From assembly GCF_018687715.1 (NCBI RefSeq), contig NC_056758.1:62001-126000 (forward strand): a stretch of DNA of 64,000 bases. The letters are read 5' to 3'. Of this stretch, positions 34,098 to 45,185 are shown piece after piece (the first letter of the stretch is position 1; each line of letters starts with the position of its first letter). A model generated the notes under the pieces. It did no database searches and had not been told where the DNA came from. It saw nothing but the letters and a program-made list of their open reading frames with translations. Source of the stretch: Carya illinoinensis (Eukaryota > Streptophyta > Magnoliopsida > Fagales > Juglandaceae). The translations under genes and the position numbers were made by a program.

Positions 34098-34399
34098 GTC
34101 CAGAGACATTTCTTATTACTAAGACCCATCATGGCGAGAGGGGGGTTGGGTTGAAAGGGGAGGAGGTGGTGATGGAGAATAGGAACTAAGGATTGTAAAA
34201 GAAAATAAAAAGAGTAGTTGGAAAATAAGGGCGAGGGGGAGACCTAGTAGTGGTGAGGCTTTACCTACAGCAGTGGTACAAAATGTATGATGGTTGAGGA
34301 GAATGGGAAGAATGTGGGGGAAAATAGTGAGAAAAAAGCTAGGAAATGGATCCTGGAAGAAGCCAGTGAAGAGATGGGTATGGCGGATGCTGCTAGACA

Positions 34400-37300
34400 A
34401 CCCAGCCAGGCATTATTAAAATCATAAGTTGGTATCGTCGAGGGCTTTAAGACCCTCGAATAGTTCAAGACCTTTGCCTTATGGTGAAAGAAAAGCATCA
34501 CAATCTAATGTTTGTTTTAAAAACTATGTTGAGGGGGAGGAGGTTAGAGGGATTGAAAAAAAGGTTATGGATGGAAGGGTGATTTATGGTGGATCCAATG
34601 GGGAAATTGGGGGGGGGGGGGGGGGGAATAGCTTTGTTCTAGAAGAGGCCAGGGAAGAGGAGGTTGAAGTGTTAGATTTTTCACAATGGCATATTCATGC
34701 TTTAATTAGAAATGAGAGTTCTCGAAAGGAGTGGTGTTGGACTAGATTCTATGGACATCCTAATACTGGGAAGAGGAGCCAGTCTTAAGACCTGTTTGGG
34801 TAGGTTGAAACCTATGGACCATTTTGCTTGGTGTGTGGTTGGAGACTTCAATGAGATTTTGAGTCAAGAAGAAAAGAGTGGAGGAAGGCAGAGCGCTGAA
34901 CTACAAAGGAGCAAATTTTGAGAGGCTCTTGTGGGAAATAATCTCTTTGATTTAGGGTGTTTTGGATATCCATTTACTTGGAGTAATGCTTGGACAGAAG
35001 AGAGGCTAGGCAGGTGTGTTATAAATATCAATTGGAAGGAAATCTTCAAAAGAGACGAGGGTGGAGGGGATTACTACAAAAGCTTTAGATCATGCCCCTC
35101 AATCAACAGAGAACTCGAAGAGGTTTTTCCTTTAAATTTGAAAGTAGTTGGACAACTGAGGTGGGTTGTGAAGAGGTGGTGAGGCAAAAGTGGGCTATAG
35201 GAAAAAAGCCCTATAGTGAGACTGCAAAATCCCCTGGAGATGTGTGGAGGTGAATTGGGCAGGTGGGCTAAAGGGAAAGATAAAGATAGATTGAAGAACA
35301 TAGATCTGTTAACAGGGCAGATTAAAGAATTGCAAGAATAAATAGAGCTATAGAATAGTGCCAGGTTGAATGATATGGAAAGGGAAGTGAGAATTCTTTT
35401 GGAGCAGGAAGACATTAAATGGAAACAAAGGTAAAGAAGGATTGGTACAGGTTAATGGATAAGATTACAAAATATTTTCATGCCTGTGTAAATCAAATGA
35501 GGAGGAGAAATTAGATAATGTCAGTAATGGATTCCCGGGATAGATTGCATGCTGAGCATTAGGAAATAGCAAAAGCTTTCAAATGTCATTATTCTAAAGT
35601 TTACAAGACTGCTGAACCCAAAAGTGAGGCAATTGATAGTTGCTTGAATGCAATGGACAATAGGGTTTCTGGGTTTATGAATGTGAAGTTGCAGAAGGAA
35701 TTCTCTAGGGAGGAGATGGAGATGGCACTAAAGATGATTGGACCTCTTAATTCTCAAGGTCTTGATGGATTTGGGGCTAGTTTCTTTCATAAATATTGGA
35801 GTATTGTAGGAGATGATGTGAGTGAGGCAGCTCTTAACTTTCTAAATGGTGGAGGTATTGTCACATTCCATAAATCATACTTTTGTGGCTTTGATTCCTA
35901 AGATAAAAGAGTCTAAACCTGTCAATGATTATAGGCCATTACTTTGTGCAATGTATTATACAATATAATTGCTAAAACCTTGGCTAATAGATTGAAGGGG
36001 GTGTTGAATGAGGTGGAATCTAAAAGCCAGAGTCGGTAGGCTGATAACTGATAGCATAATTTCTGCCTATGAAGTGTTGTACCCGATGAATACTAGAAAG
36101 ACGGGGAGAGTTTGGAGTATGACCTTGAAATTATATATTTCTAAATCATATGATAGGATGGAGTGACCCTTCCTGCAAGCAGTCATGGAGAGACTGGGAT
36201 TTGGGGAAAGGTGGATCAAGTTGATTATGGCATGTATGACTTCAGTTTCCTTTGCAATTCTAATTAATGGTCAACATGAGGATACAATCTATCCTAAAAT
36301 AGGGTTACGACTAGGAGATCCTTGTCCCCTTACTTATTCCTTCTGTGTGTAGATGGTTTAAGTACATTAATAAGTAAGGTAGTTTCCAAAAATGAATTGA
36401 AAGGGGTATCAGTTGTAAAGGGTGGGACAAAAATTACCCATTTCCTCTTTGTTGATGATTGCATTATTTTTGGAAGAGCTAATTGGGTTGAATGGCTAAA
36501 GATATGTGGAATTCTTGAGTTGTATGAAAGGGCATCGGGTGAAAGCCTGAATAAACAGAAGACCACTTTATTTTTTAGTCCAAATGTGAGGCTAGAAGTA
36601 AAGAACATAATTGTACAGGGAATGGGAGCTCGAGTGCAATCTGATTGTGAAAAGTATTTGGATTTGCCTGTGATGGTAGACATATCTAAATATAATTCCT
36701 TTATAGAAATTAAAGACAAAATTTGGTAGAGGGTCAACAATTGGAAAAATCATTTATTATCTCTTGTTGGGAAGGAAATATTATTGAAAGCAGTAGCTCA
36801 AGCAATCCCTAACTACTATATGAATGTTTTTAAACTGCTAAGAGTATTGTGCAAAAGAGATGGCAACAGTTATGGCAAGGTGGGGTTATAGCAAAATGAC
36901 AAAAAAACTCAGTGGTGTAGTTGGAATAAGATGGGGAGATCTAAAGCAGAAGGGGGCCTAGGGTTTAGAGAATTTGACAACTTTAATAATGTACTGCTTG
37001 CTAAGTAGTGTTGGACAATGTTGTCAATGCCTCAATCTATTGCAACAGTGGTGCTAAAAGAAAACTATTTCAGGCATGTACACCTACTCGAGGCAACTTT
37101 GGATCAAAGGCCTTCACTGATATAGAGGAGTTTGTGGGTCTCACTGGATTTACTAGGGAGGGACTGGTATGGAGAGTGAGGAATAGACATAGTATAAGGA
37201 TATGGGACGATAAATGGATTCCTAGATCCTCATCATTTTGCATTCAGTCACCAGTCAAGGGTCTTGATGCTATAGCAAGAGTGAAGGAACTAATTGAGAT

Positions 37301-38510
37301 AGATGGTGGGATATGGAAAGAAGATTTGGTGAAAGCAAGCTTTAATGAAGAAGATTCAGGCCTAGTGTGTATCATACTAATCAATAGAGCAGGTTTGCTA
37401 TACAAGTAGATATGGGCTTTTACCAAAAATGGAATACTTAGTGTCAAGAGTGCATATCATCTTAATACGTTCAGGAAAAAGAACATTAAAGGGGAGATGT
37501 CGAGGAGAGATGTAGAGGGGTGGAAGGCACTTTGGAGGTTAAGGGTTCCAAGGGTTGTTAAAAATGTTTATGTGGAAGGCCTTAAATGACAACTTACCAA
37601 CAAGAGTGAACTTAGTAAAAATGAAGATTGTAGCAAAATCTTGTTGTCCTATATGTGAAAGGGAAAAGGAATCCATTGGCCATGCTCTATGGAGCTGTGT
37701 TAGGGCAACATATGTGTGGGCTGAGATGAATAGTCCAGTGTAGAAATGGGTAAGTAGTGAAGGGGATCTGTTTGAGGTTTGGGACAAAATGGCTAAAACA
37801 CTGTCAATAGAAGATATTAAGTTGGTCGCCACAGTAATGAGGCAACTATGGTTAAGAAAAAAATAACTTTGTATTTGAGAATTTGTTTGCTGATCCTAGA
37901 GCACTTTTTTAAGCAGACCATGTCAAGTTGAGCAGAGTTTTAGAAGGCTAATGAAAAGCCAATAAGGGAGCATGGAGGTAGTGCTGCAACTAGAAGTGTA
38001 TGTAGATGGAGGAAATCGGTAGTTAACTTAGTGAAAGCTAACTAGGATGTAGCTCTACAAGGAAATGAAGGGAAAATGGGAATGGGAATGGGAATGGTTA
38101 TAAGAGATGATCAAGGCGATGTTCTGGCTTCACTCTAGAATTGAAGTAGTGGGTGACAAACCTAGAAGTTGCAAAGATTCATGCATTGTGGAGGGCTTTG
38201 AAGCTGTGTGTTGAGCCAAACTTTGCTAAAGTTGAGTTTGAAGTGATGCTTTTAAGGGTTGTTAGAGCTGTGAATGGCAAGGAAGCTAACTAGGAATGGA
38301 ATAGACAGATGATAGAAGACATTAGATTGATCTTGAAGAATAGACCCGATTGGTCTGTACAACATACAATACAGAGAATGCAACAAGGTTGCTCACAACT
38401 TAGCTAGATATTCACTCAATGTACATGAAGAATGTGTGTGAATAGAAGATGTACCTAAGGAGGTGATTAGTTTAATCATTTAGGACAAACTTTTTATCAG
38501 TGGACAATGA
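34400..38510 (+). pseudogene. LINE-2 ORF2 (EN-RT-zf-RVT-RNase H)
   Basis: Endonuclease pieces WHIHALIRNESS, RFYGHPNTGKRSQS, VVGDFNEILSQEEKSGGRQ and FTWSNAWTEERLGR (34680-35030). RT at 35640-36730 with DGFGASFFHKYWSIVGDDV, MSPYLFLLCVDGLSTLISK and FLFVDDCIIFG. zf-RVT at 37550-37740 (MFMWKALNDNLPTRVNL, CCPICEREKESIGHALWSC). A poor RNase H follows to about 38450. Frameshifts and stops at each junction. Confidence 0.8.
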
Positions 38511-38559
38511 ATATAAAGAGGAAGGTATTTTTTCAGGGAAAAAAAAAACTATAGTACAA

Positions 38560-38770
38560 GTCTATAAAACTAATAGGAATAAGTTAGAAGTTAGTATAAA
38601 ATATTATAATGAGTTAATAACATATAATACTATAATATAATAACATGTAATTAGACACTAGTTAAATAATAATTGTCAAAGATTAAAATTGATTTATGGT
38701 TTTGGTTAGGCATTTAGTGTTTGAATTAGGGTGTAGAGGGAAACAAAAAAAAAAAAACAGCCAACAGCCT
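38560..38770. other. AT-rich array continued after LINE-2
   Basis: Contains further ATAATAACATGTAATTA units matching the array left of LINE-2, then an A-run at 38746-38757. No gene. Confidence 0.6.
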
Positions 38771-38870
38771 ACCCCAAAAGGGCCAAAATGGTAGCCCAAC
38801 CCGCAGTCCAAGTAAAACGATGCCGCTTTATATGGTACTTAAAGCCCTAAGGGTTTCACACCCCTTCCCC
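38771..38870 (+). promoter_or_regulatory. Promoter-like block: site II, TATA, telo-box
   Basis: AGCCCA (38793-38798, site II motif on the other strand), TTTATATGG (about 38827-38835) as TATA, and AGCCCTAAGGGTTT (telo-box-like, about 38843) in close order. A second TAACCCTAA lies at 38916. Site II plus telo-box is known from plant ribosomal-protein and other growth-linked promoters. Motif reading only. Confidence 0.5.
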
Positions 38871-39072
38871 TAATTGTTCTCATTTATGAATCTCTGATTT
38901 CTAGATTCTCTTTCCTAACCCTAAGCGCACGGCTTCCTGCCCCCCTCCCCCGGCACAACCTCTCTCTCAAAACCTCATTGGCAACCGCACGACCTCTCTC
39001 TCTCTCTTCTGGAGACCTGGTAAGCCCCTCTCCCTCTTCTCCCTTCTTTTTCTCTACCTCTTCTCCCGTCGT

Positions 39073-39138
<66 letters not shown>

Positions 39139-39244
39139 TTGGATTTGTTTTTCTCTTAAAATTCTCCAGGCTCTCGAGGCTAACAAAGCTGGAAAAACTA
39201 AAAAGGCCCTGAAAAATTCCATGTTGTGTCATCACGGCATCAAG
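38860..39244 (+). CDS. Putative 5' exons of a host gene
   Basis: Downstream of the promoter-like block: a pyrimidine-rich leader, a donor CTG|GTAAGC at 39020, an intron holding a CT microsatellite, an acceptor-like TTCTCCAG near 39170, then ATG at 39221 reading M-L-C-H-H-G-I-K up to a strong AAG|GTGAGT donor at 39245. The open frame also extends upstream (ALEANKAGKTKKALKNS). No later exon was found; LINE-3 begins about 720 bases further on. The product is unknown, and the gene may be broken or continue beyond the window. Confidence 0.35.
39074..39137 (+). repeat. (CT)n microsatellite
   Basis: About 31 uninterrupted TC units, in the predicted first intron or leader of the putative host gene. 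Such tracts are common in plant 5' leaders. The long plus-strand open frame across it (Ser-Leu repeats) is an artefact. Confidence 0.95.
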
Positions 39245-39395
39245 GTGAGTTTTTTGAAATTTGTGAATCTTTGTGCTAATTTGATTTCAAAGTGCAAATG
39301 AAAAATTGATTGATATATTTCGTGATGCTTTGTGAATCTATGTACGTAGATGGGTGGATGCTTTGTGAATCTGTGTAACAAAATAGCTTCATGTG

Positions 39396-39658
39396 TATAA
39401 TTTGTGAATATGTCAATGTGTTTTAATTTCAATCTGACTTTGTGAATCTATTGATATGATTTAATTTCAATCTGTTGGTATGATTTCATTTATTTAGGGC
39501 TGTGTTTTTCTCAACATGTCTTTGTGATTCACAAATTGCAACATGAATCGTATTTTGGGGCTGTGTTTTTGTCAGTACGTATAATTTTTGAACCTGTCAA
39601 TGTGTTTTGATCTATATTTGACTTTGTGAATCTGTTGGGTATGATTTAATTTGAATCT
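39396..39658. repeat. Imperfect ~80-bp duplication
   Basis: 39396-39475 and 39578-39658 share GTATAATTTGTGAA..TGTCAATGTG and ACTTTGTGAATCT..GATTTAATTT words. Further TTTGTGAATCT copies occur from 39255. Located in the putative first large intron. Confidence 0.7.
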
Positions 39659-40083
39659 GACTTTATGAATCATTTGGGAGACCGTTTTCTTATTGTTTGA
39701 GATATAGGAAAGTAGATAAAATACCTTTAATTAACTCAAATTTAATGGTATTTTGAAGTGCTGTCCATTTTATAATGGTGTTTCATTATTTTTGTTAAAT
39801 AAATAAATAGAACGTGCTTTGATTATTCTATACTTTGATTCTGGACTTTTATTAGTCAATTATATGGTCATTGAAGAAGAAGACAAGGGTTCTACTTGCT
39901 TGGAAATAGCGCTATTAGATTTATAGCTTGCTAGTGTTGTCATTCCAAGCAATATACCATAAAGACTACTTTTTTTATTTTTTATTTTTATTTTTTAGGG
40001 AAACAATGTGTTTTCATTCAATTATAACAAAGTTTGAATACAAAAGGGAATAACATCAATAGAAGTAATGCTATTACTGATGC

Positions 40084-40855
40084 TTAGTACACTTGACATA
40101 AGGCATGAGCTATGGAGTTACATGCCCTTTTAATATGTCTGACTGTCCATACAGTGAAAGAGTCTAATGTTGTTTTTGTAGCTTTGATCAATATGCCTGC
40201 ATAAGAGTCTGTATCTATTAGGGACTTTAGGCAGTTGACTACTTGTAAGGAATCACCCTCCATGATCACATCCTACCACCCTAGTGATTTTAGGAACAAA
40301 GAAGCTTGGAAAGTAGCAAAAACTTCAACTAGAAGGGGGTCAAGGAAGAGCATATGGTTCATTCTCAGGGTGGCTAGCACCTTCCCTTCCTAGTCATGTA
40401 CAATAGCCCCAACTCCAACCTTGCAGTTAGTTTTATCCAAGCCGGCATCCCAGTTTATTTTGAGTTTCCCTTGTGGAGGAGCTTCCTAGTTAAGGTGGGC
40501 ATTGGAGGAAGAAGAGCACTTCTGAACAAGTTGGTAGGTCTTTAATGAGCAGTTTGAGTTTTTGGATGATTGAATTTGGGTGAGTGAAGGTGTTGTTGAA
40601 GATCACTTCATTTCTTCTTTTCCAAATCTTCCAAGTCGTGAGAGCAAACTCCATCATCTCTTCTTCTTCTAGTGTATTGAGAAGAAGTTCCAATAGAGTC
40701 CTGAATGATTGACAAGGCATGCTAGTTTTTTGGATCTTCTTTCTACTTTGGCTCCACACATCTTGGGCAAAGAGGCAATTCCATAGGGCATGTTCAACTA
40801 TTTCAGGGTGGAGCTTACAAATTGGGGGGGGGGGGGGGGGGGGGGTAGGAGTCAT
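40084..40855 (-). pseudogene. LINE-3 zf-RVT and RNase H
   Basis: 40855-40490 reads ICKLHPEIVEHALWNCLFAQ then WKIWKRRNEVIFNNTF, the zf-RVT module; its N-terminus is interrupted by a 22-G run (40824-40845). RNase H follows, ending MEGDSLQVVNCLKSLIDTDS and HIKRACNSIAHALCQVY at 40269-40084. Stops lie between. Confidence 0.75.
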
Positions 40856-41849
40856 CAGCAGCAGCCTTTCTCTGGTGTAGTTTTACTTTGGGTGGCATCT
40901 AGGCAGGCCCTCTATAGGAAACTCTTGGTTGCATTTTGGATCTTTAGTTGCTAGATGAAAGACCAGGGCATAGCTTCAATTATGGCTGCAAAGGATTAAC
41001 CATATTTTTTATTTTCCATCTCAGATTTCAGGTAGTATGCTGACTTGACAGTGAAAATACCCATAATGGTGCCTCTCCATATCATTCTGTCAGAGGTGGG
41101 GTAGGTTCTGAAGAGGATTCTTTTGAGTAGCTAAGCTTCTGTTCTATCAAAAACGACTTCAATCAGTGGGTAGTTCCACTGGTTCGAGGTCTTATCAATG
41201 AGCATAGCAACCTTAGAGTTTGAAGGGAGGAATCTGATTGAGCTCTATGGTTTAAATGTTGATTGTTGAGGAAACCACTTGACATTCTAGATTTCTATGG
41301 TTTCTCCATCACCAACACGCCAAATTAGTCCTTCCTTTATCAAAGATTTTGCAGTGATGAAACTCTGCCAAAGGAAATAGGTATTATTCCCACTTTTTCC
41401 AATTAGGAAAGAGCTATGTTTGAAGTATTTTCTTTAAGGACCCTAGCAGCAAGGGAATTAGGGGAAGACATGATCCTCCAACATTATTTTTCAAGAAGAA
41501 CACTATTGAAATGTTCAAAATCCCTTAGACCCAAGCCTCTTGATTTTTTGGGTTTTATCATCTGTTTCCATGGGACCCAGTGGATTCTATGCTACTGTGC
41601 TTGTTGTCCCCACCAAAAGCCTCTTACTTGTTTGTTAAGCTCATTGAGTAGTTGTCTTGGCAGCTTGAAGATTCCCATGCTGTAGGTTGGAATGACCTGG
41701 ATGACTGCCTTGATAAGAGTCTCCTTTCTTGCTTGAGAGAGGAGCTTTGTTTTCCAACTGTTTGGTTTTGCCTGAACTTTGTCTAAGATGCCTTTGAAAG
41801 ACCAGGACTTGGACCTTCCTACGGAAGGTCCAAGTCCTAGTAAGCCTAG

Positions 41850-42841
41850 TTATTTCTCAAAAGAGTTAGTTCCACGAATTCCAGCAATGTTTGTTACTGT
41901 GTCCCTGGTTTGTTCTCTGGTGTTTGAGCTAAAAAAGATGGAAGTCTTGTCTTTGTTGAGTCTCTGTCCAAAGGCTCTCTCATAGCATTCCAACAGGGAG
42001 TAGAGTTGACTCCACTTAATGGAGTTGGCCTTGCAAAAAAGAAGGGAGTCATCTGCAAAAAATAAGTCATTAATGTGCAGGTGGTTTTTTCTGATTGGTA
42101 GGCATGTAATCAGATGGTTCTGCTCAGCATGATTTAAGAGGCAACTAAGTGCTTCTGTGCACAAAATGAAGAGGTAAGGTGAGAGGGGATCTCCCTGCCT
42201 TATTCCTTCGGTAGGGTAGAAAAAAGGCTGAGACTCTCCATTAACAATGAGGGAGTAAGATACTGAAGAGACACACTTCATAACAAGCTCTATACAAGTT
42301 GCTAGAAAACCCATTTTCTTCATGACAGATTTCAGGAAGTCCCATTCAATCCTGTTATAGGCTTTACTCATATCTAGTTTTAAAGCCATATATCCATCCC
42401 TTCCTTTCAATCTAGATTTCATAGTATGTAAGGACTCGAAGGCTACAATGATGTTATCTGTTATGAGCCTTCCTGGTACAAATGTTGTCTAAGTAGGGGA
42501 TATGATGCTAGGTAGGATTTTTTTTAGCCTATTTGTCAAAGTTTTTGCAATGATCTTATAAAGAACATTGCATAAACTTATAGGCCTAAAATATGTGACA
42601 GTGCTTGGGTTCAACTTCTTTGGGATGGAGCTATAAGTGTTTCAGTTAGAGTGTTGTCCCATTTACCCCCATTTAGGACCTCAAGGGAAGCCTTGCAAAC
42701 ACAATTGCCCACTATCTCCCAGTATTTTTGAAAGAACAAGGCAGGGAAGCCATCAGGCCCAGAGGATCCGAGGGCATTCATGCTAAAAATAGCTTCCTTG
42801 ACTTCTGTTTCATTGAATGCTACTAATAGAGTAGAGTACAT
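41850..42841 (-). pseudogene. LINE-3 reverse transcriptase
   Basis: 42841-42611 reads SGPDGFPALFFQKYWEIVG. After a short break a 190-codon open frame (42422-41850) carries [38 protein letters not shown] and the active site [10 protein letters not shown], the usual plant LINE form of the YXDD box. The fingers and palm look complete; breaks lie at the ends. Confidence 0.85.
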
Positions 42842-43399
42842 ATCTTCTGTTATGACTTTCTGCGGATTCAGACAAACCTCAATACCTATTGGTTGGGAGG
42901 AAGTTAAGAGATCTTTGAAGAAATCTTGGAGGGTTTTGCAAATGGTTTGAGGATTCTGAGTTGAATGGCCCGATGGTGTTTGTAGCCTGTTGATGGTGTT
43001 TTTCTTTTTCCTTTGGCTTGAGCACTTGTGAAAATACTTGGTGTTTCGATCTCCATCTTTGAGCCATGCCTATTTTGCTCTCTATTGCCACTTTAGGTTC
43101 TCAGCATCCATAAGGAAGTTGATATCTTGTTTGACCTTCTTGATTTCCTCATATAGGTCCCTCTGGTTTCTCTCGTGTAAGTGCTTGAACAGCTCAGTTT
43201 TTTCTTTTAAAAGTTTCCCTTGATCCCTTCTCTTGGTCTTACTCCATGCCTTGAGCTTTTCTTGGCAATGGTTGAGCCCTTGTAGGGTGCTATGTAGTCT
43301 GCTTGTATTATTGTTAGAGGAGACCCAGGCATTTCTACTGAGGTCCTCACAATCCTCTTCCTTGGACCAAGCTGACTCAAACCTGAAGATCCTCTTCTT

Positions 43400-44158
43400 C
43401 TTACCTATGTTGCTTAGGTCTATTGTCTATACTAGTATAGGTTTATGATCAGATTAAGAGCAATTTAGGTGAGACATATTATGGTTTGCAAAGAGCGTAA
43501 GCCAAGTGGTGTTACCACATGCCCTGTCGAGTCTTTCCTTAGTAAAGTGCCTTCCCTCCCTATTGTTTGACCATGTAAGCCTATCTCCAATAAAACCCAA
43601 GTCATATAGGTTGCAGAAAGACAATGCATTCCTAAATTGAACCATTTGTCTACAGGATCTGTTAGCAGCACCAAATTTCTCCCTTTGATGAGTGATTTCA
43701 TTGAAATCACCTAAACACAACCAAGGGATATTTCCAACAGGTTTTAATCCCATAAGAAGATTCCAACTTTTTTGACTTTTTGCTGAATTAGGGTGGCCAT
43801 AAAAGCCTGTGATTTGCCATTTAGCTGTTCCTAGGGGAGAGTCTATAAGGGCTGAAGTGTGCCAATTGGTGTAATTGAGCACCTCTACAATGACTATATC
43901 TTTCCATAGAAGTGCCAAACCCCCACTTTTCCCACTACTATCAACAGAGAAGCAATTATTATACCCCAGTTTAACTCTTACTCTTTCCATTCTACCATTG
44001 TTGCACTTAGTTTCTGTGAGGAAAACTAAGTGGGCCTGCTTTGTTTTCACCAAGAGGTGAAGCTCTTGAACTATACGAGGGTTCCCAAGCCCTTGACAGT
44101 TCCAACTCAAGCAGTTCATTGGGAATGGTGGGGCTGCAAAGCAGCCTCCGCCAAGCAT
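43400..44158 (-). pseudogene. LINE-3 endonuclease domain, nearly intact
   Basis: Exonuclease-endonuclease-phosphatase fold in an open frame of 234 codons. Motifs in order: LSWNCQGLGNPRIVQELHLL (catalytic Asn), LTETK (Glu), ITGFYGHPNSAKS, CLGDFNEI (Asp and Asn), LTWSNNREGRHFTKERLDRA. A TAA at 43456-43454 precedes the last catalytic motif S-D-H, which is still present just beyond it, so one stop codon separates this copy from a full domain. Confidence 0.85.
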
Positions 44159-44459
44159 GCTTGAGTTTTGCTTGGATCAAGCTTGAGCTGTTGTTTTTGT
44201 TTTTTATTTGTCACATTTGCTTTTATACTAACCCTTTCTCTAAGAGGTCTCTTTGTATTAATGTGGGGAGGAGGTTTACAAATCCTGTTTGTGACATCTG
44301 AGAGGGGGGTTGGCAAGTCCCTCGCTTTTCTCTTCCAAGTTTTGCCCTTCACTGACTTGCAGAGGAGGATTTCTTTGTTTTCTAGGCCACTCTTCCGGGG
44401 GTGGGGAGCCCCTCTCTTTGCCTTATGTATGATATTTAAAGCTAGAGCCTCAGGTGTCA

Positions 44460-45182
44460 TCATAATAACATCAAAAGTATGGGCAGCTGGTACGAAGGCC
44501 TTACCTGAATGGGAAATTTGGTAGGGTCCTTTGGGAGACTTTCTTGTCTTTGAACAGAACTTTCGTGTATTGGGTAAGTCTTGGAGCCTTTGAAATGTGG
44601 AGGGGTGTCCATGCCCGACATCACCTGACCTTCCCTAGGTTGAGCTTCTCCAACACAACTTGGGTTCACTTTCGAGACTTCTGCTGCCACTGCCAGGGTA
44701 AGTGTCTCATTTATTGGTTTTGTTGTGGACTCCCCACAGTGGGGACTGTTGCCTTCTTCCTCCTCTTGGCTCCATCTCCAGGTTAATCCCCGGTGCTCCT
44801 GTTCCTTGGAGCCACCATATTTTTTTATGTAGATCCCTTTTGCAGGGAGGTGGCTTGCTCGAAGACACTGCCCATACTGTTCCTATGCTTGAGTCTATGG
44901 AGGTCTTTCTAGGCAAGTTCCTTTCTCATGCATGAGGCACCCACACTTGAAACAAAACATGGGTAGACGCTCGTACTTGAAAGAGAGCCAATACTACTTA
45001 TTGCCAAACTTGAGGAAGTGACTTCTTACAAGACGTTTGGAGATATTGACTTTAGCCTTAATTATTAGGAAGTTGCCCCATCCATGGCCTTCTGTATCTA
45101 CTTCCACCTCAAGTACTCTTCCAAGGCCAAAACCTACCAGCATTCCCATTTCTTTGTTCATTTTTGCAAATGGGTTCTGCAA
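44460..45182 (-). pseudogene. LINE-3 ORF1 C-terminal part
   Basis: Starts within the DUF4283-associated region (MGMLVGFGLGRVLEVEVD) and continues to a zinc knuckle-like CFKCGCLMHERN near 44930-44970, then a Pro/Ser/Lys-rich tail. Frame broken near 44990 and 44700. Confidence 0.6.
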
Positions 45183-45185
45183 ATG

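Larger units (their letters stand above)
32949..38547 (+). mobile_element. LINE-2: full-length L1-type element with 12-bp TSD
   Basis: Flanked by a perfect duplication ACTATAGTACAA (32937-32948 and 38548-38559) and ends in an A-run, as expected of target-primed reverse transcription. The order is 5' leader, ORF1 (DUF4283, degenerate zinc knuckle), endonuclease, RT (FVDDC), zf-RVT, RNase H, A-tail. About 5.6 kb, full domain complement, but with many stops and frameshifts. An 18-G run (34609-34626) disrupts the endonuclease region. Confidence 0.92.
39968..45185 (-). mobile_element. LINE-3: L1-type element, 5'-truncated
   Basis: The minus-strand order is ORF1 C-terminal part, endonuclease, RT, post-RT, zf-RVT, RNase H, then an A-rich tail (T-rich on plus, 39968-40000). 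It begins inside ORF1 (NPFAKMNKEMGMLVGFGLG), so it is 5'-truncated near 45185. This is the best preserved LINE here: endonuclease and RT are each open for about 190-235 codons. No target-site duplication was identified. Confidence 0.9.

Noticed and set aside
33707..34132. 141-codon minus-strand frame
   Set aside because: Antisense shadow of the charged LINE-2 ORF1 tail; Ser/Pro/Leu-rich low complexity.
38978..39301. 107-codon plus frame crossing the CT microsatellite
   Set aside because: Mostly Ser-Leu repeats from (TC)n; strong splice signals divide it. The region is better read as leader and intron.
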